Positions 41,715-51,279 of a stretch of 64,000 nt of DNA are shown piece by piece. Made by a program: the position numbers and the translations under genes. This DNA is from Cronobacter dublinensis subsp. dublinensis LMG 23823 (lineage in GTDB: Bacteria; Pseudomonadota; Gammaproteobacteria; Enterobacterales; Enterobacteriaceae): positions 1,674,001-1,738,000 of the forward strand of contig NZ_CP012266.1 in assembly GCF_001277235.1 (NCBI RefSeq), given 5' to 3'. The number at the start of each line of letters is the position of its first letter. The stretch's first letter is position 1. The notes under the pieces are model-generated. The model saw only the letters and a list, made by a program, of their open reading frames with translations. It was not told the DNA's origin and searched no databases.

Positions 41715-43250
41715 ATGAATTTACTGAAGTCGCTGGCTGCGGTCAGCTCGATGACCATGTTTTCTCGCGTGCTCGGGTTCGCGCGCGACGCCATCGTGGC
41801 GCGGGTGTTTGGTGCCGGTATGGCGACGGACGCCTTTTTCGTCGCCTTTAAACTGCCGAACCTGCTGCGCCGCATCTTTGCCGAAGGCGCGTTCTCGCAG
41901 GCGTTTGTGCCTATCCTCGCGGAATATAAAAGCAAGCAGGGCGAAGATGCCACGCGGGTGTTTGTGGCTTACGTTTCCGGTCTGCTGACGCTGGCGCTGT
42001 TTATCGTCACAGTGGCGGGTATGCTGGCGGCGCCGTGGGTGATTCTGGTGACGGCGCCGGGCTTCGCCGATACCGCAGACAAATTCGCGCTCACCTCGTC
42101 GCTGCTGCGCATTACCTTTCCTTATATTCTGCTGATCTCGCTGGCCTCGCTCGCCGGCGCCATTCTTAATACCTGGAACCGCTTCTCGGTCCCGGCGTTC
42201 GCGCCGACCTTCCTGAACATCAGTATGATAGGTTTTGCGCTGTTTGCCGCGCCGTACTTTAACCCGCCCGTGCTGGCGCTCGCCTGGGCGGTGACGGTCG
42301 GCGGCGTGCTGCAACTCCTCTATCAACTGCCGCACCTCAAGAAAATCGGCATGCTGGTGCTGCCACGAATCAACTTTAAAGACGCGGGCGCGATGCGGGT
42401 GATGAAGCAGATGGGGCCCGCCATTCTCGGCGTGTCGGTAAGCCAGATCTCGCTCATCATCAATACTATTTTCGCCTCGTTTCTGGTCTCCGGCTCGGTG
42501 TCGTGGATGTATTACGCCGATCGCCTGATGGAGTTCCCGTCCGGCGTGCTGGGCGTCGCGCTCGGCACCATTCTGCTGCCGTCGCTGTCGAGAAGCTTCG
42601 CCAGCGGCAACCATGACGAATATTCGCGTCTGATGGACTGGGGCCTGCGCCTGTGCTTTTTACTGGCGCTGCCGAGCGCCGTGGCGCTGGGCATTCTCGC
42701 GAAGCCGCTTACCGTGTCGCTGTTTCAGTACGGCAAATTTTCCGCGACCGACGCGATGATGACCCAGCGGGCGCTGGTGGCGTATTCGGTGGGGCTGATG
42801 GGGCTGATTGTGGTGAAGGTGCTGGCGCCGGGGTTCTACTCCCGTCAGGATATTAAAACGCCGGTTAAAATCGCCATAGTGACACTTATCATGACGCAGT
42901 TGATGAACCTGGCGTTTATCGGCCCGCTGAAACATGCCGGGCTGGCGCTCTCTATTGGCCTTGCGGCTTGTCTGAACGCGAGCCTGCTCTACTGGCAACT
43001 GCGCAAGCGTAAGATTTTCCAGCCGCAGCCGGGGTGGGGCGCGTTTCTCACGCGGCTGATTATCGCGGTGCTGGTGATGTCCGCCGCGCTGCTGGGCGTG
43101 ATGCAGCTGATGCCGGACTGGGCGCAGGGCACCATGCCGCTGCGTTTGCTGCGTCTCGCAGGCGTCGTGGCGGCAGGCGTCGTCGCCTATTTCGCCACCT
43201 TAACGCTGCTCGGCTTCCGGGTTCGCGATTTCGCGCGCCGCACAATGTAA
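41715..43250 (+). CDS. murJ: MurJ, lipid II flippase
   Basis: This 511-residue protein of the MOP superfamily has 14 membrane helices and the length of E. coli MurJ. Conserved segments are SSMTMFSRVLGFARDAIVARVFGAG at the start, ILLPSLSR and KVLAPGFYSRQDIKTPVKIA. Arginines within helix 1 and the loop after it (R18, R24 in E. coli numbering) are kept. It moves lipid II across the inner membrane for peptidoglycan synthesis and is essential. A strong terminator follows. Confidence 0.97.
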   Translation: MNLLKSLAAVSSMTMFSRVLGFARDAIVARVFGAGMATDAFFVAFKLPNLLRRIFAEGAFSQAFVPILAEYKSKQGEDATRVFVAYVSGLLTLALFIVTVAGMLAAPWVILVTAPGFADTADKFALTSSLLRITFPYILLISLASLAGAILNTWNRFSVPAFAPTFLNISMIGFALFAAPYFNPPVLALAWAVTVGGVLQLLYQLPHLKKIGMLVLPRINFKDAGAMRVMKQMGPAILGVSVSQISLIINTIFASFLVSGSVSWMYYADRLMEFPSGVLGVALGTILLPSLSRSFASGNHDEYSRLMDWGLRLCFLLALPSAVALGILAKPLTVSLFQYGKFSATDAMMTQRALVAYSVGLMGLIVVKVLAPGFYSRQDIKTPVKIAIVTLIMTQLMNLAFIGPLKHAGLALSIGLAACLNASLLYWQLRKRKIFQPQPGWGAFLTRLIIAVLVMSAALLGVMQLMPDWAQGTMPLRLLRLAGVVAAGVVAYFATLTLLGFRVRDFARRTM

Positions 43251-43267
43251 GCAAGCAATATAAAACG

Positions 43268-43299
43268 CACGCGCCGGGTTATGCCCGGCGCTTTTTTTT
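43268..43299 (+). terminator. Rho-independent terminator of murJ
   Basis: GCGCCGGG-TTAT-GCCCGGCGC (one extra base) followed by nine T. Confidence 0.93.
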
Positions 43300-43420
43300 G
43301 CGGTTTTTTCGGGGAATACGCCAGCGAGTAAACGGCCGCTACAGGCAAACCACCGATGTGCGAAAACCTTCCGGCAGGTTTCCCTGCCAGAAAGGGGCGT
43401 TGTTAACCTCTGCCTTGCGG

Positions 43421-43846
43421 TCAGATGGCGATTTTCTTCCCGCCGCGATGCATGCTCGCGGAGGTCTGCCCATTAGCGCCATACAGCGCCGGCTCCTGGT
43501 GCGGTTTTAACACCGCCAGGGCCTGCTGGTTGCGGGCCATTTGCCCTTCGAGCAACCAGCCGTTGTGCAGATTCATATCGCGCAGGTGCAGGGTTTTCTG
43601 AGTGATCGTCTGCCAGCGCTCCGCCATTTCCGGCTGGGCGCCGCGGTGCGAATTCTGTTCGCTGCGACGCTGCTGTTCAAGGTAGTCCAGCGTGGCCAGC
43701 AACGAGCTTTTCTCTTCGGTGATGCGCTGAAGCGCACTGCCGTTAAGACTGCCCGCGGATAACTGGTGCTGCTCCGCGTCCATCACAGACTTCAGCGAAT
43801 TCAGTACAGTTGTCATTTGGTCTAACACTTCTGACAGACGGCTCAT
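43421..43846 (-). CDS. flgN: FlgN, export chaperone of FlgK and FlgL
   Basis: This 141-residue helical protein (138 in E. coli) has a start MSRLSEVLDQMTTVLNSLKSVM that is typical for FlgN. In the cytoplasm it guards the hook-junction proteins FlgK and FlgL, which are coded at 52320-54955. It lies 3 bp after flgM and shares its promoters. Confidence 0.94.
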   Translation of the reverse strand: MSRLSEVLDQMTTVLNSLKSVMDAEQHQLSAGSLNGSALQRITEEKSSLLATLDYLEQQRRSEQNSHRGAQPEMAERWQTITQKTLHLRDMNLHNGWLLEGQMARNQQALAVLKPHQEPALYGANGQTSASMHRGGKKIAI

Positions 43847-43849
43847 AGA

Positions 43850-44143
43850 TTATTTATCCTGCAAGAAACTCTGAGCTTCCTGGATAAGCGCATCGGCGAT
43901 TTTGCCGGTGTCCATTTTCAGCTCGCCATTACGAATGGCGGCCTTCAGCGCTTCCACACGCTCAACGTTGATATCATCAGCGCCTGGCTTCATCAGTTTT
44001 GCCTGGGCGCCGCTTAGGGTGACGCTGGCGCTGCCAGCCGCGGTCGTTTCCGTCTGGCGGGCTTTCGGCGCCTGCGGTTCACTGTTTTCGCGCGGTTGCA
44101 CCGTACTCACTGGTTTCAGGGGGGACGTGCGTTCAATGCTCAT
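43850..44143 (-). CDS. flgM: FlgM, anti-sigma-28 factor
   Basis: This 97-residue protein is the same length as in E. coli. The N-terminal half is unstructured and polar (PVSTVQPRENSEPQ). The C-terminal half (DINVERVEALKAAIRNGELKMDTGKIADALI) is the FliA-binding part. It holds FliA until the hook is complete and is then exported. ATG 44143 is chosen over the start five codons upstream because it fits the family. A sigma-28 promoter lies upstream. Confidence 0.95.
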   Translation of the reverse strand: MSIERTSPLKPVSTVQPRENSEPQAPKARQTETTAAGSASVTLSGAQAKLMKPGADDINVERVEALKAAIRNGELKMDTGKIADALIQEAQSFLQDK

Positions 44144-44206
44144 TGATTTTTTCCTCATAGAGGGGCTCGCGGCGTAGAGCCGATATCCATCGTTAGTTGA
44201 TTAACT

Positions 44207-44233
44207 ATATCGGCAGTCACGATGAATTCTTTA
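44207..44233 (-). promoter_or_regulatory. Sigma-28 promoter of flgMN
   Basis: On the minus strand TAAAGAAT, 11 bp, GCCGATAT. The consensus is TAAAGTTT-N11-GCCGATAA. It lies about 65 bp before flgM, within the flgA-flgM gap. Confidence 0.88.
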
Positions 44234-44239
44234 TAAAGA

Positions 44240-44899
44240 TTACAGGTTAATCAGAATAATCCCATCAGAACCCACAATGCCGCTTACCACCTGGCCTGAG
44301 GCCATCCTGACTCTGGCGTTCTGCGCCACTGCCGCATTGTTGAGGGCCCGGCCTTCGCCGTTGATGCTAAAGCCTTCGCCGTTGGCAATTATCTGTACCT
44401 GCTGACCCGCTTTTACACGCCAGGACTGGCGCACCATCGTCAGCATGATCGGCTGATCTGGCGCGAGGTCACGCAGGGTAACAGCTTCGCGCGCCTGGTC
44501 AAGATTGAGCATAGCTTTCGGAGGCAGGAGATCCAGACGGCCGCGTTCCAGACGGACGTTAGACTCATCCAGCATGCCGCCGCGCGCGACAGGCTGACTT
44601 GCCACCACATAGTTTCCGAAGGCCTGAACGTTGACCTGCATATACCGTTTCTGATCGCCGCAACGCACCTGAACGCTAAGGTTCCCCCATAAACGGGCGT
44701 TGCCGGGCAGGCTGAAATCAGGATTGTCGCAAGTCAGTCTCTGCGGCTCCGGCGTTTTCACCGTCACCACCACCGCGTCACTCATGCCTGCGAGACGCTG
44801 CAGAAAGAACGGCGTCAGCTGGGCGTTGAGCATATCGGCGAAAAGGCCGGGGCTTAACAGCAGCAAACCCGCGGCGAGACAGAATTTCAGGCTCTTCAT
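44240..44899 (-). CDS. flgA: FlgA, P-ring assembly chaperone
   Basis: This 219-residue periplasmic protein has a signal peptide ending in LFA and a C-terminal SAF domain (ARGGMLDESNVRLERGRLDLLP) followed by beta-clip strands (QQVQIIANGEGFSINGEGRALNNA). It helps FlgI form the P ring. The length matches E. coli. It diverges from flgB, and a FlhDC site lies between them. It is the first gene of flgAMN. Confidence 0.95.
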   Translation of the reverse strand: MKSLKFCLAAGLLLLSPGLFADMLNAQLTPFFLQRLAGMSDAVVVTVKTPEPQRLTCDNPDFSLPGNARLWGNLSVQVRCGDQKRYMQVNVQAFGNYVVASQPVARGGMLDESNVRLERGRLDLLPPKAMLNLDQAREAVTLRDLAPDQPIMLTMVRQSWRVKAGQQVQIIANGEGFSINGEGRALNNAAVAQNARVRMASGQVVSGIVGSDGIILINL

Positions 44900-44953
44900 T
44901 GCACTTCTCCACTATCGGAACAGGGAGGATTCTACTCTGCTCTGTTTTTGTTC

Positions 44954-44995
44954 AAGGCAACAAATAGCGACGCATTTTGCGTTTATTCCAACGAT
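44954..44995. promoter_or_regulatory. FlhDC-binding site between flgA and flgB
   Basis: Half-site AAGGCAACAAATAGCG (44954-44969), a 10-bp spacer, then the inverted half CGTTTATTCCAACGAT (44980-44995). The form AAxGGCAxxAAATAGCG fits the FlhD4C2 consensus. It would serve both the flgAMN and flgBCDEFGHIJ operons. Confidence 0.82.
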
Positions 44996-45052
44996 AACGC
45001 ACGCGTGAGGGAGGATAAGCTTTGCACACTCACCAGAATAAGTGGAGGAATC

Positions 45053-45466
45053 ATGCTCGATAAACTGGACGCCGCGCTGCGCTTTCAACAGGAAGCTATT
45101 AATTTACGCGCTCAGCGTCAGGAGATTCTGGCGGCCAATATCGCCAACGCCGATACCCCAGGCTTTCAGGCGCGCGATATTGATTTCGCCAGTCAACTGA
45201 AAAAAGTGATGGATCAGGGCCGCGCGTCAGGCAGCACCATGTCGCTCGCCGTGACTTCAGCACGCCATATACCGGCTCAGGCGTCGACCGGCGCTTCTCT
45301 TGATCTGCTTTACCGCGTGCCGGACCAGCCCTCGATGGATGGCAACACCGTCGACATGGACCGTGAGCGTACCCAGTTTGCCGACAACAGCCTGAAGTAT
45401 CAGACCGATCTGCAGGTTCTCGGCGGCCAAATCAAGAGCATGATGTCCGTGCTGCAGCAACAGTAA
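45053..45466 (+). CDS. flgB: FlgB, proximal rod protein
   Basis: This 137-residue protein has the N-terminal rod motif EILAANIANADTPGFQARDID shared by axial proteins and the C-terminal coiled-coil segment. It joins the MS ring to the rod. ATG 45053 follows GTGGAGGAATC. It is the first gene of the large class 2 operon. Confidence 0.96.
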   Translation: MLDKLDAALRFQQEAINLRAQRQEILAANIANADTPGFQARDIDFASQLKKVMDQGRASGSTMSLAVTSARHIPAQASTGASLDLLYRVPDQPSMDGNTVDMDRERTQFADNSLKYQTDLQVLGGQIKSMMSVLQQQ

Positions 45467-45479
45467 GGGTTAAGACGCG

Positions 45480-45884
45480 ATGGCGCTTTTAAATATTTTC
45501 GACATTGCCGGCTCAGCGATGACCGCGCAATCCAAACGCATGAACGTGGCGGCCAGTAACCTTGCCAACGCCGACAGCGCGACCGGGCCGGATGGGCAGC
45601 CTTACCGTGCCAAGCAGGTGGTTTTCCAGGTTGATGCCGCGCCCGGCGCCGCCACAGGCGGTGTGAAGGTGACGGATGTCGTGGAAAGCCAGGCGCCGGA
45701 CAAGCTGGTCTACGAGCCAGGCAACCCGCTGGCGGATGCCAAGGGTTATGTCCGCATGCCGAACGTTGACGTGGTGGGCGAAATGGTGAACTCCATGTCC
45801 GCCTCCCGCAGCTACCAGGCCAACGTTGAAGTGCTGAACACCGTGAAAAGCATGATGCTGAAAACGCTCACGCTCGGTCAATAA
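45480..45884 (+). CDS. flgC: FlgC, proximal rod protein
   Basis: This 134-residue protein, equal in length to E. coli FlgC, has MNVAASNLANADSATGPDGQPYRAKQVVFQ near the start and the closing heptads MVNSMSASRSYQANVEVLNTVKSMMLKTL. It forms the rod with FlgB and FlgF. It lies 13 bp after flgB. Confidence 0.97.
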   Translation: MALLNIFDIAGSAMTAQSKRMNVAASNLANADSATGPDGQPYRAKQVVFQVDAAPGAATGGVKVTDVVESQAPDKLVYEPGNPLADAKGYVRMPNVDVVGEMVNSMSASRSYQANVEVLNTVKSMMLKTLTLGQ

Positions 45885-45895
45885 AGGAGAGAGTT

Positions 45896-46576
45896 ATGTC
45901 GGTGACATCCAACATTAGTGAGAATTACAGCACTAGCGGTGCCGGAAGCGCGACCTCCAGCAGCAGCCTGACCGGGAGTAAAGCGTCTGACCTGCAAGGC
46001 AGCTTCTTAACGCTTCTGGTGGCGCAGCTGAAAAACCAGGACCCGACCAACCCGATGCAGAACAATGAACTGACTACGCAGCTTGCGCAGATCAGTACCG
46101 TGAGCGGCATCGAGAAACTGAACACGACGCTCGGATCTATCTCCGGCCAGATCGATAACAGCCAGTCGCTTGCGGCGAGCGCGCTTATCGGTCACGGCGT
46201 GATGATCCCGGGCAGCACCATTCTGACCGGCAAAGACACCACGACACCGTTTGGCGTCGAGTTGCAACAGGCCGCAGATAAAGTTACCGCGACTGTCACT
46301 GATAAGAGCGGGAAAGTCGTTCGTACCATCGAGATCGGCGCGCTGAGCGCAGGTGTCCATACCTTCTCTTGGGATGGTTCGATGAGCGACGGCACTAAGG
46401 CGCCGGATGGCTCCTACAACGTCTCCATCGCTGCAAGCAACGGGGGCACTCAGCTGGTCGCGCAGCCGCTTAACTTCGCGCTGGTGAACGGCATTACGCG
46501 AAGCAACGGTTCGAACCTGCTGGATCTGGGCACCTACGGGACTGCCTCACTCGACCAGGTACGGCAAATTATTTAA
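45896..46576 (+). CDS. flgD: FlgD, hook cap protein
   Basis: This 226-residue protein (231 in E. coli) has an N-terminal targeting part rich in Ser and Thr. SFLTLLVAQLKNQDPTNPMQNNELTTQLAQ follows, the conserved cap-scaffold segment. The C-terminal half holds the Ig-like and tudor-like folds. It caps the growing hook so FlgE can add, then leaves. Confidence 0.95.
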   Translation: MSVTSNISENYSTSGAGSATSSSSLTGSKASDLQGSFLTLLVAQLKNQDPTNPMQNNELTTQLAQISTVSGIEKLNTTLGSISGQIDNSQSLAASALIGHGVMIPGSTILTGKDTTTPFGVELQQAADKVTATVTDKSGKVVRTIEIGALSAGVHTFSWDGSMSDGTKAPDGSYNVSIAASNGGTQLVAQPLNFALVNGITRSNGSNLLDLGTYGTASLDQVRQII

Positions 46577-46602
46577 GCCTTCAATCTTATCAGGAGTAAG
46601 AA

Positions 46603-47835
46603 ATGGCCTTTTCTCAAGCGGTCAGCGGTCTGAATGCTGCCAGCACCAACCTCGACGTTATCGGCAACAACATTGCCAACTCCGCCACCTATGGCTTTAA
46701 GTCTGGTTCTGTTTCTTTCGCCGACATGTTCGCCGGTTCGAAAGCGGGCCTGGGCGTTAAAGTCGCGGGCATTACCCAGGACTTCGGCGACGGCGTAACC
46801 ACCAACACCGGCCGTAAGCTGGACGTGGCAATCAGTCAGAACGGCTTCTTCCGTCTGCTCGATGGTAACGGCGGCGTTTACTACAGCCGTAACGGCCAGT
46901 TCAAACTGGACGCCAACAGCAACCTGGTCAACATGCAGGGTATGCGTATCACCGGTTATCCAGTAAGTGGTACTCCGCCGGTGGTTCAGCAGGGCGCAGA
47001 CCCGATTCCGCTGACTATCCCGACCGCGCAGATGCCAGCAAGCAAAACCACCAGCGCGAACTTCGTGATGAACCTGAACTCTGCGGATGACTTGCCGAAG
47101 AACTCACCGTTCGATCCGACGAACTCCAGCACCTTTAACAAAAGCGTGCCGCTGACCGTTTACGACAGCCTGGGTAACGAACATAACCTGAAGCTGTACT
47201 ACGTTAAAACCGCGGACAACAAGTGGGACATCTACAACATGGACACCAGCGTTGGCGGCGCGGCCCCGACGACGCCGCTGACCAGCCTGTCCTTTAGCGA
47301 CAGCGGCGCCCTGACGGGTATCACTAACGCTGCGCCTGCGGGCTCTCAGCAGGTGTCGGTTAACGTTGCTGCGCTGAATGGTTCTGCGCCATTCAACTTC
47401 AGCATGAACCTGAGCGGCACCACGCAGCAGAACTCCGGCGCCAACGTCATCCTGACCTCTAACCAGAACGGCTACAAGCCGGGCGACCTGGTCGGTTATC
47501 AGGTTAACGCCGACGGCAGCCTGGTGGGTAACTACTCCAACGAGAAGAGCCAGCTGCTGGGTCAGATCGTTCTCGCGAACTTCGCGAACCCTGAAGGGCT
47601 TTCTTCTCAGGGTGACAACGTGTGGTCCGCCAGCACCGCGTCCGGCGTAGCGCTGCTGGGCTCTGCGGGCACCGGCAACTTCGGCAAGCTGACCAGCGGC
47701 GCGCTGGAAGCCTCCAACGTCGATCTGAGTAAAGAACTGGTCAACATGATCGTCGCGCAGCGTAACTATCAGTCGAACGCGCAGACCATCAAAACTCAGG
47801 ACCAGATCCTCAATACCCTGGTTAACCTGCGCTAA
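46603..47835 (+). CDS. flgE: FlgE, flagellar hook protein
   Basis: This 410-residue protein (402 in E. coli) opens with AFSQAVSGLNAASTNLDVIGNNIANSATYGFKSG and ends with EASNVDLSKELVNMIVAQRNYQSNAQTIKTQDQILNTL, the two coiled-coil ends of axial proteins. The middle D1-D2 domains vary and account for the extra residues. It builds the hook. It is 26 bp after flgD. Confidence 0.97.
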   Translation: MAFSQAVSGLNAASTNLDVIGNNIANSATYGFKSGSVSFADMFAGSKAGLGVKVAGITQDFGDGVTTNTGRKLDVAISQNGFFRLLDGNGGVYYSRNGQFKLDANSNLVNMQGMRITGYPVSGTPPVVQQGADPIPLTIPTAQMPASKTTSANFVMNLNSADDLPKNSPFDPTNSSTFNKSVPLTVYDSLGNEHNLKLYYVKTADNKWDIYNMDTSVGGAAPTTPLTSLSFSDSGALTGITNAAPAGSQQVSVNVAALNGSAPFNFSMNLSGTTQQNSGANVILTSNQNGYKPGDLVGYQVNADGSLVGNYSNEKSQLLGQIVLANFANPEGLSSQGDNVWSASTASGVALLGSAGTGNFGKLTSGALEASNVDLSKELVNMIVAQRNYQSNAQTIKTQDQILNTLVNLR

Positions 47836-47855
47836 TTGTCTGAAGGGATGGCTTA

Positions 47856-48614
47856 ATGGATCACGCAATTTATACCGCCATGGGCGCAGCCAGCCAGACG
47901 CTGAACCAGCAGTCTGTCACGGCGAGCAACCTGGCCAACGCATCAACGCCTGGCTTTCGCGCTCAGCTCAACGCGCTGCGCGCCGTGCCGGTAGAAGGGC
48001 TGTCATTGCCAACCCGTACGCTGGTCACGGCCTCCACCCCTGGCGTGAATATGAGCCAGGGGTCACTCGACTACACCTCCCGTCCGCTGGACGTTGCCAT
48101 TCAGGGCAGCGACGGCTGGCTGGCGGTACAGGCGCCGGACGGTACCGAAGCGTATACCCGCAACGGTAACATCCAGCGCACGGCGACCGGCCAGCTCACC
48201 ATCCAGGGAAATCCTGTGATGGGCGAGGGCGGTCCGGTCGTGGTGCCGGAAGGCGCGGAAGTCACGATTGCCGCCGACGGTACGATTTCCGTACTGAACC
48301 CGGGCGACGCCCCGAACACCATTGCGCCGGTTGGCCGTCTGAAGATGGTTAAAGCGGGCGCGCAGGAAGTGGTGCGCGGCGACGACGGTCTGTTTCGTTT
48401 AAACCCGCAGGCGCAGACTGCCCGCGGCGCGACGTTGCAGGCCGACCCGACCATCAGCCTGATGTCCGGGGTGCTGGAAGGCAGCAACGTTAAACCCGTG
48501 GAAGCAATGACCGACATGATAGCCAACGCCCGTCGTTTCGAGATGCAGATGAAAATCATCACCAGCGTCGATGAAAACGAACAGCGTGCTAACCAGTTAT
48601 TGTCGATGAGTTAA
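47856..48614 (+). CDS. flgF: FlgF, proximal rod protein
   Basis: This 252-residue protein (251 in E. coli) has SVTASNLANASTPGFRAQLNALRAV at the N-terminus and VKPVEAMTDMIANARRFEMQMKII at the end. It is a rod subunit with the beta-helix middle domain shared with FlgG. It starts 20 bp after flgE. Confidence 0.96.
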   Translation: MDHAIYTAMGAASQTLNQQSVTASNLANASTPGFRAQLNALRAVPVEGLSLPTRTLVTASTPGVNMSQGSLDYTSRPLDVAIQGSDGWLAVQAPDGTEAYTRNGNIQRTATGQLTIQGNPVMGEGGPVVVPEGAEVTIAADGTISVLNPGDAPNTIAPVGRLKMVKAGAQEVVRGDDGLFRLNPQAQTARGATLQADPTISLMSGVLEGSNVKPVEAMTDMIANARRFEMQMKIITSVDENEQRANQLLSMS

Positions 48615-48630
48615 TGAACAGGACGACACT

Positions 48631-49413
48631 ATGATCAGTTCTTTATGGATTGCCAAAACCGGCCTCGACGCCCAGCAAACCAATATGGACGTTATCGCCA
48701 ACAACCTGGCGAACGTCAGCACCAACGGTTTCAAACGTCAGCGCGCGGTGTTTGAAGATCTGCTTTACCAAACCATCCGCCAGCCGGGCGCGCAGTCGTC
48801 TGAACAGACCACGCTGCCTTCCGGCCTGCAGATCGGTACCGGTGTGCGCCCTGTCGCCACCGAGCGTCTGCACAGCCAGGGCAACCTGTCTCAGACCAAC
48901 AACAGCAAAGATGTCGCGATTAAAGGCCAGGGCTTCTTCCAGGTTCTGCTGCCGGACGGCACTTCCGCGTATACCCGCGACGGTTCTTTCCAGGTGGATC
49001 AGAACGGCCAACTGGTGACCGCGGGCGGTTTCCAGGTACAGCCTGCCATCACTATCCCGGCGAACGCGCTGAGCATCACCGTCGGTCGCGACGGCGTGGT
49101 GAGCGTGACCCAGCAGGGAACGGCGGCGCCGGTCCAGGTCGGCCAGATTAACCTGACCACCTTTATGAACGACAGCGGTCTGGAAAGTATTGGTGAAAAC
49201 CTCTACACCGAAACCCAGTCCTCCGGCACGCCGAACGAAAGCACGCCGGGCCTGAACGGTGCAGGGCTGCTGTATCAGGGTTATGTCGAAACCTCTAACG
49301 TCAACGTGGCGGAAGAGCTGGTCAACATGATCCAGGTGCAGCGCGCTTACGAGATTAACAGTAAAGCGGTTTCCACCACTGACCAGATGCTGCAAAAACT
49401 GACGCAACTCTAA
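48631..49413 (+). CDS. flgG: FlgG, distal rod protein
   Basis: This 260-residue protein is the same length as E. coli FlgG. It has MISSLWIAKTGLDAQQTNMD at the start, then the rod-specific insert SSEQTTLPSGLQIGTGVRPVATERLHSQGNL. The end is AEELVNMIQVQRAYEINSKAVSTTDQMLQ. It forms the drive-shaft part of the rod. Confidence 0.97.
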   Translation: MISSLWIAKTGLDAQQTNMDVIANNLANVSTNGFKRQRAVFEDLLYQTIRQPGAQSSEQTTLPSGLQIGTGVRPVATERLHSQGNLSQTNNSKDVAIKGQGFFQVLLPDGTSAYTRDGSFQVDQNGQLVTAGGFQVQPAITIPANALSITVGRDGVVSVTQQGTAAPVQVGQINLTTFMNDSGLESIGENLYTETQSSGTPNESTPGLNGAGLLYQGYVETSNVNVAEELVNMIQVQRAYEINSKAVSTTDQMLQKLTQL

Positions 49414-49470
49414 AGCCTGTTTCGGTGTGGCGTGACGCCACACCGAACGCCACTACTGAAGATGAAAGCA

Positions 49471-50169
49471 ATGCAAAAGACCGGTGCGCAACTCTGCCCT
49501 TTAGCGATAGCTCTCGCATTGACCCTCTCGGGTTGTGCCTGGGTGCCTTCTACTCCGCTGGTTCAGGGCGCGACGACCGCGCAGCCCGCACCTGCCCCCG
49601 CGCCGGTGGTTAACGGTTCCATTTTCCAGTCCGTACAGCAGATTAACTACGGTTATCAACCGCTGTTCGAAGACCGTCGTCCGCGTAACGTCGGCGACAC
49701 GCTCACTATTGAGCTGCAAGAAAACGTCAGCGCGAGCAAGAGCTCGTCTGCGAACGCCAGCCGCGACGGCAAGACCAACTTCGGTCTCGATACCGTTCCG
49801 CGCTACCTGCAGGGCCTCTTCGGCAATGCGCGCGCCGATATCAGCGCGTCCGGTGGCAATACCTTTAATGGTAAAGGCGGCGCCAACGCCAGCAACACCT
49901 TCAGCGGCACACTGACCGTGACCGTCGATCAGGTTCTTGCCAACGGCAACCTGCACGTGGTGGGCGAAAAACAGATTGCCATCAACCAGGGCACAGAATT
50001 TATCCGCTTCTCGGGCGTGGTTAACCCTCGCACCATTAGCGGCAGCAACACGGTACCGTCCACCCAGGTGGCGGATGCCCGAATCGAATATGTCGGCAAC
50101 GGCTATATCAACGAAGCGCAGAACATGGGATGGCTACAGCGTTTCTTCCTTAATTTATCGCCGATGTAA
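49471..50169 (+). CDS. flgH: FlgH, outer-membrane L-ring lipoprotein
   Basis: This 232-residue protein has a signal peptide with lipobox LSGC and the mature start AWVPSTPLVQGATTAQP. The conserved body has FEDRRPRNVGDTLTIELQENVSASKSSSANASRDG. It makes the L ring in the outer membrane. ATG 49471 gives the E. coli length, although its ribosome-binding site is weak; ATG 49462 is an alternative. Confidence 0.95.
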   Translation: MQKTGAQLCPLAIALALTLSGCAWVPSTPLVQGATTAQPAPAPAPVVNGSIFQSVQQINYGYQPLFEDRRPRNVGDTLTIELQENVSASKSSSANASRDGKTNFGLDTVPRYLQGLFGNARADISASGGNTFNGKGGANASNTFSGTLTVTVDQVLANGNLHVVGEKQIAINQGTEFIRFSGVVNPRTISGSNTVPSTQVADARIEYVGNGYINEAQNMGWLQRFFLNLSPM

Positions 50170-50181
50170 CAGAGGTGAAAA

Positions 50182-51279
50182 ATGTTTAAATCGCTCCCAG
50201 GACTCCTGCTGCTGCTCGTCGCGACCTTCGCGCAGGCTGACCGCATTCGTGACTTAACCACCGTACAGGGCGTGCGTGAAAACTCCCTGATCGGCTACGG
50301 CCTCGTGGTGGGCCTTGACGGCACGGGTGACCAGACGACCCAGACGCCGTTTACCACCCAGAGCCTTAACAACATGCTCTCCCAGCTCGGCATTACCGTG
50401 CCGGCGGGCACCAACATGCAGCTGAAAAACGTGGCGGCGGTGATGGTTACCGCCTCTTACCCGGCGTTCGCGCGCCAGGGCCAGGCCATTGACGTGGTGG
50501 TCTCCTCAATGGGTAACGCCAAGAGCCTGCGCGGCGGTACGCTGCTGATGACTCCGCTGAAAGGCGTCGATAATCAGGTGTACGCGCTGGCGCAGGGCAA
50601 TATTCTGATCGGCGGCGCGGGCGCGTCGGCGGGCGGCAGCAGCGTGCAGGTGAACCAGCTCAACGGCGGTCGTATTACCAACGGCGCGGTAATTGAGCGC
50701 GAGCTGCCGACCCAGTTCGGCACCGGCAACAGCATCAACCTGCAGCTGAATAACGACGACTTCACGCTGGCGCAGCAGATTGCCGACACCATCAACCGCG
50801 CGCGCGGTTATGGCAGCGCCACGGCGCTCGACGCCCGTACCGTTCAGGTGCGCGCCTCAAGCGGCGGCAGCTCTCAGGTGCAGCTGCTGGCCGGTATTCA
50901 GAACCTCGAAGTGAATGTCGCGGTACAGGATGCCAAAGTCATTATCAACTCGCGTACCGGCTCGGTGGTGATGAACCGCGAAGTGTCGCTCGACAGCTGT
51001 GCGGTCGCGCAGGGCAACCTTTCTGTAACGGTGAATCAGCAGGCGAACGTCAGCCAGCCGGATACGCCGTTCGGCGGCGGTCAGACGGTGGTAACGCCGC
51101 AGACCCAGATCGATATGCGCCAGACCGGCGGCGCGCTGCAGCGCGTGACCTCCAGCGCCAACCTGAACAGCGTCGTACGCGCGCTTAACGCGCTGGGTGC
51201 CACGCCGATGGATCTGATGTCGATTCTGCAATCCATGCAAAGCGCGGGCTGCCTGCGCGCGAAACTGGAAATCATCTGA
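50182..51279 (+). CDS. flgI: FlgI, P-ring protein
   Basis: This 365-residue periplasmic protein, the length of E. coli FlgI, has a signal peptide ending in AQA and the mature start DRIRDLTTVQGVRENSLIGYGLVVGLDGTGDQT. Two cysteines (about residues 273 and 355) would form its known disulphide. It forms the P ring with FlgA's help. Its stop overlaps the flgJ start by one base. Confidence 0.97.
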   Translation: MFKSLPGLLLLLVATFAQADRIRDLTTVQGVRENSLIGYGLVVGLDGTGDQTTQTPFTTQSLNNMLSQLGITVPAGTNMQLKNVAAVMVTASYPAFARQGQAIDVVVSSMGNAKSLRGGTLLMTPLKGVDNQVYALAQGNILIGGAGASAGGSSVQVNQLNGGRITNGAVIERELPTQFGTGNSINLQLNNDDFTLAQQIADTINRARGYGSATALDARTVQVRASSGGSSQVQLLAGIQNLEVNVAVQDAKVIINSRTGSVVMNREVSLDSCAVAQGNLSVTVNQQANVSQPDTPFGGGQTVVTPQTQIDMRQTGGALQRVTSSANLNSVVRALNALGATPMDLMSILQSMQSAGCLRAKLEII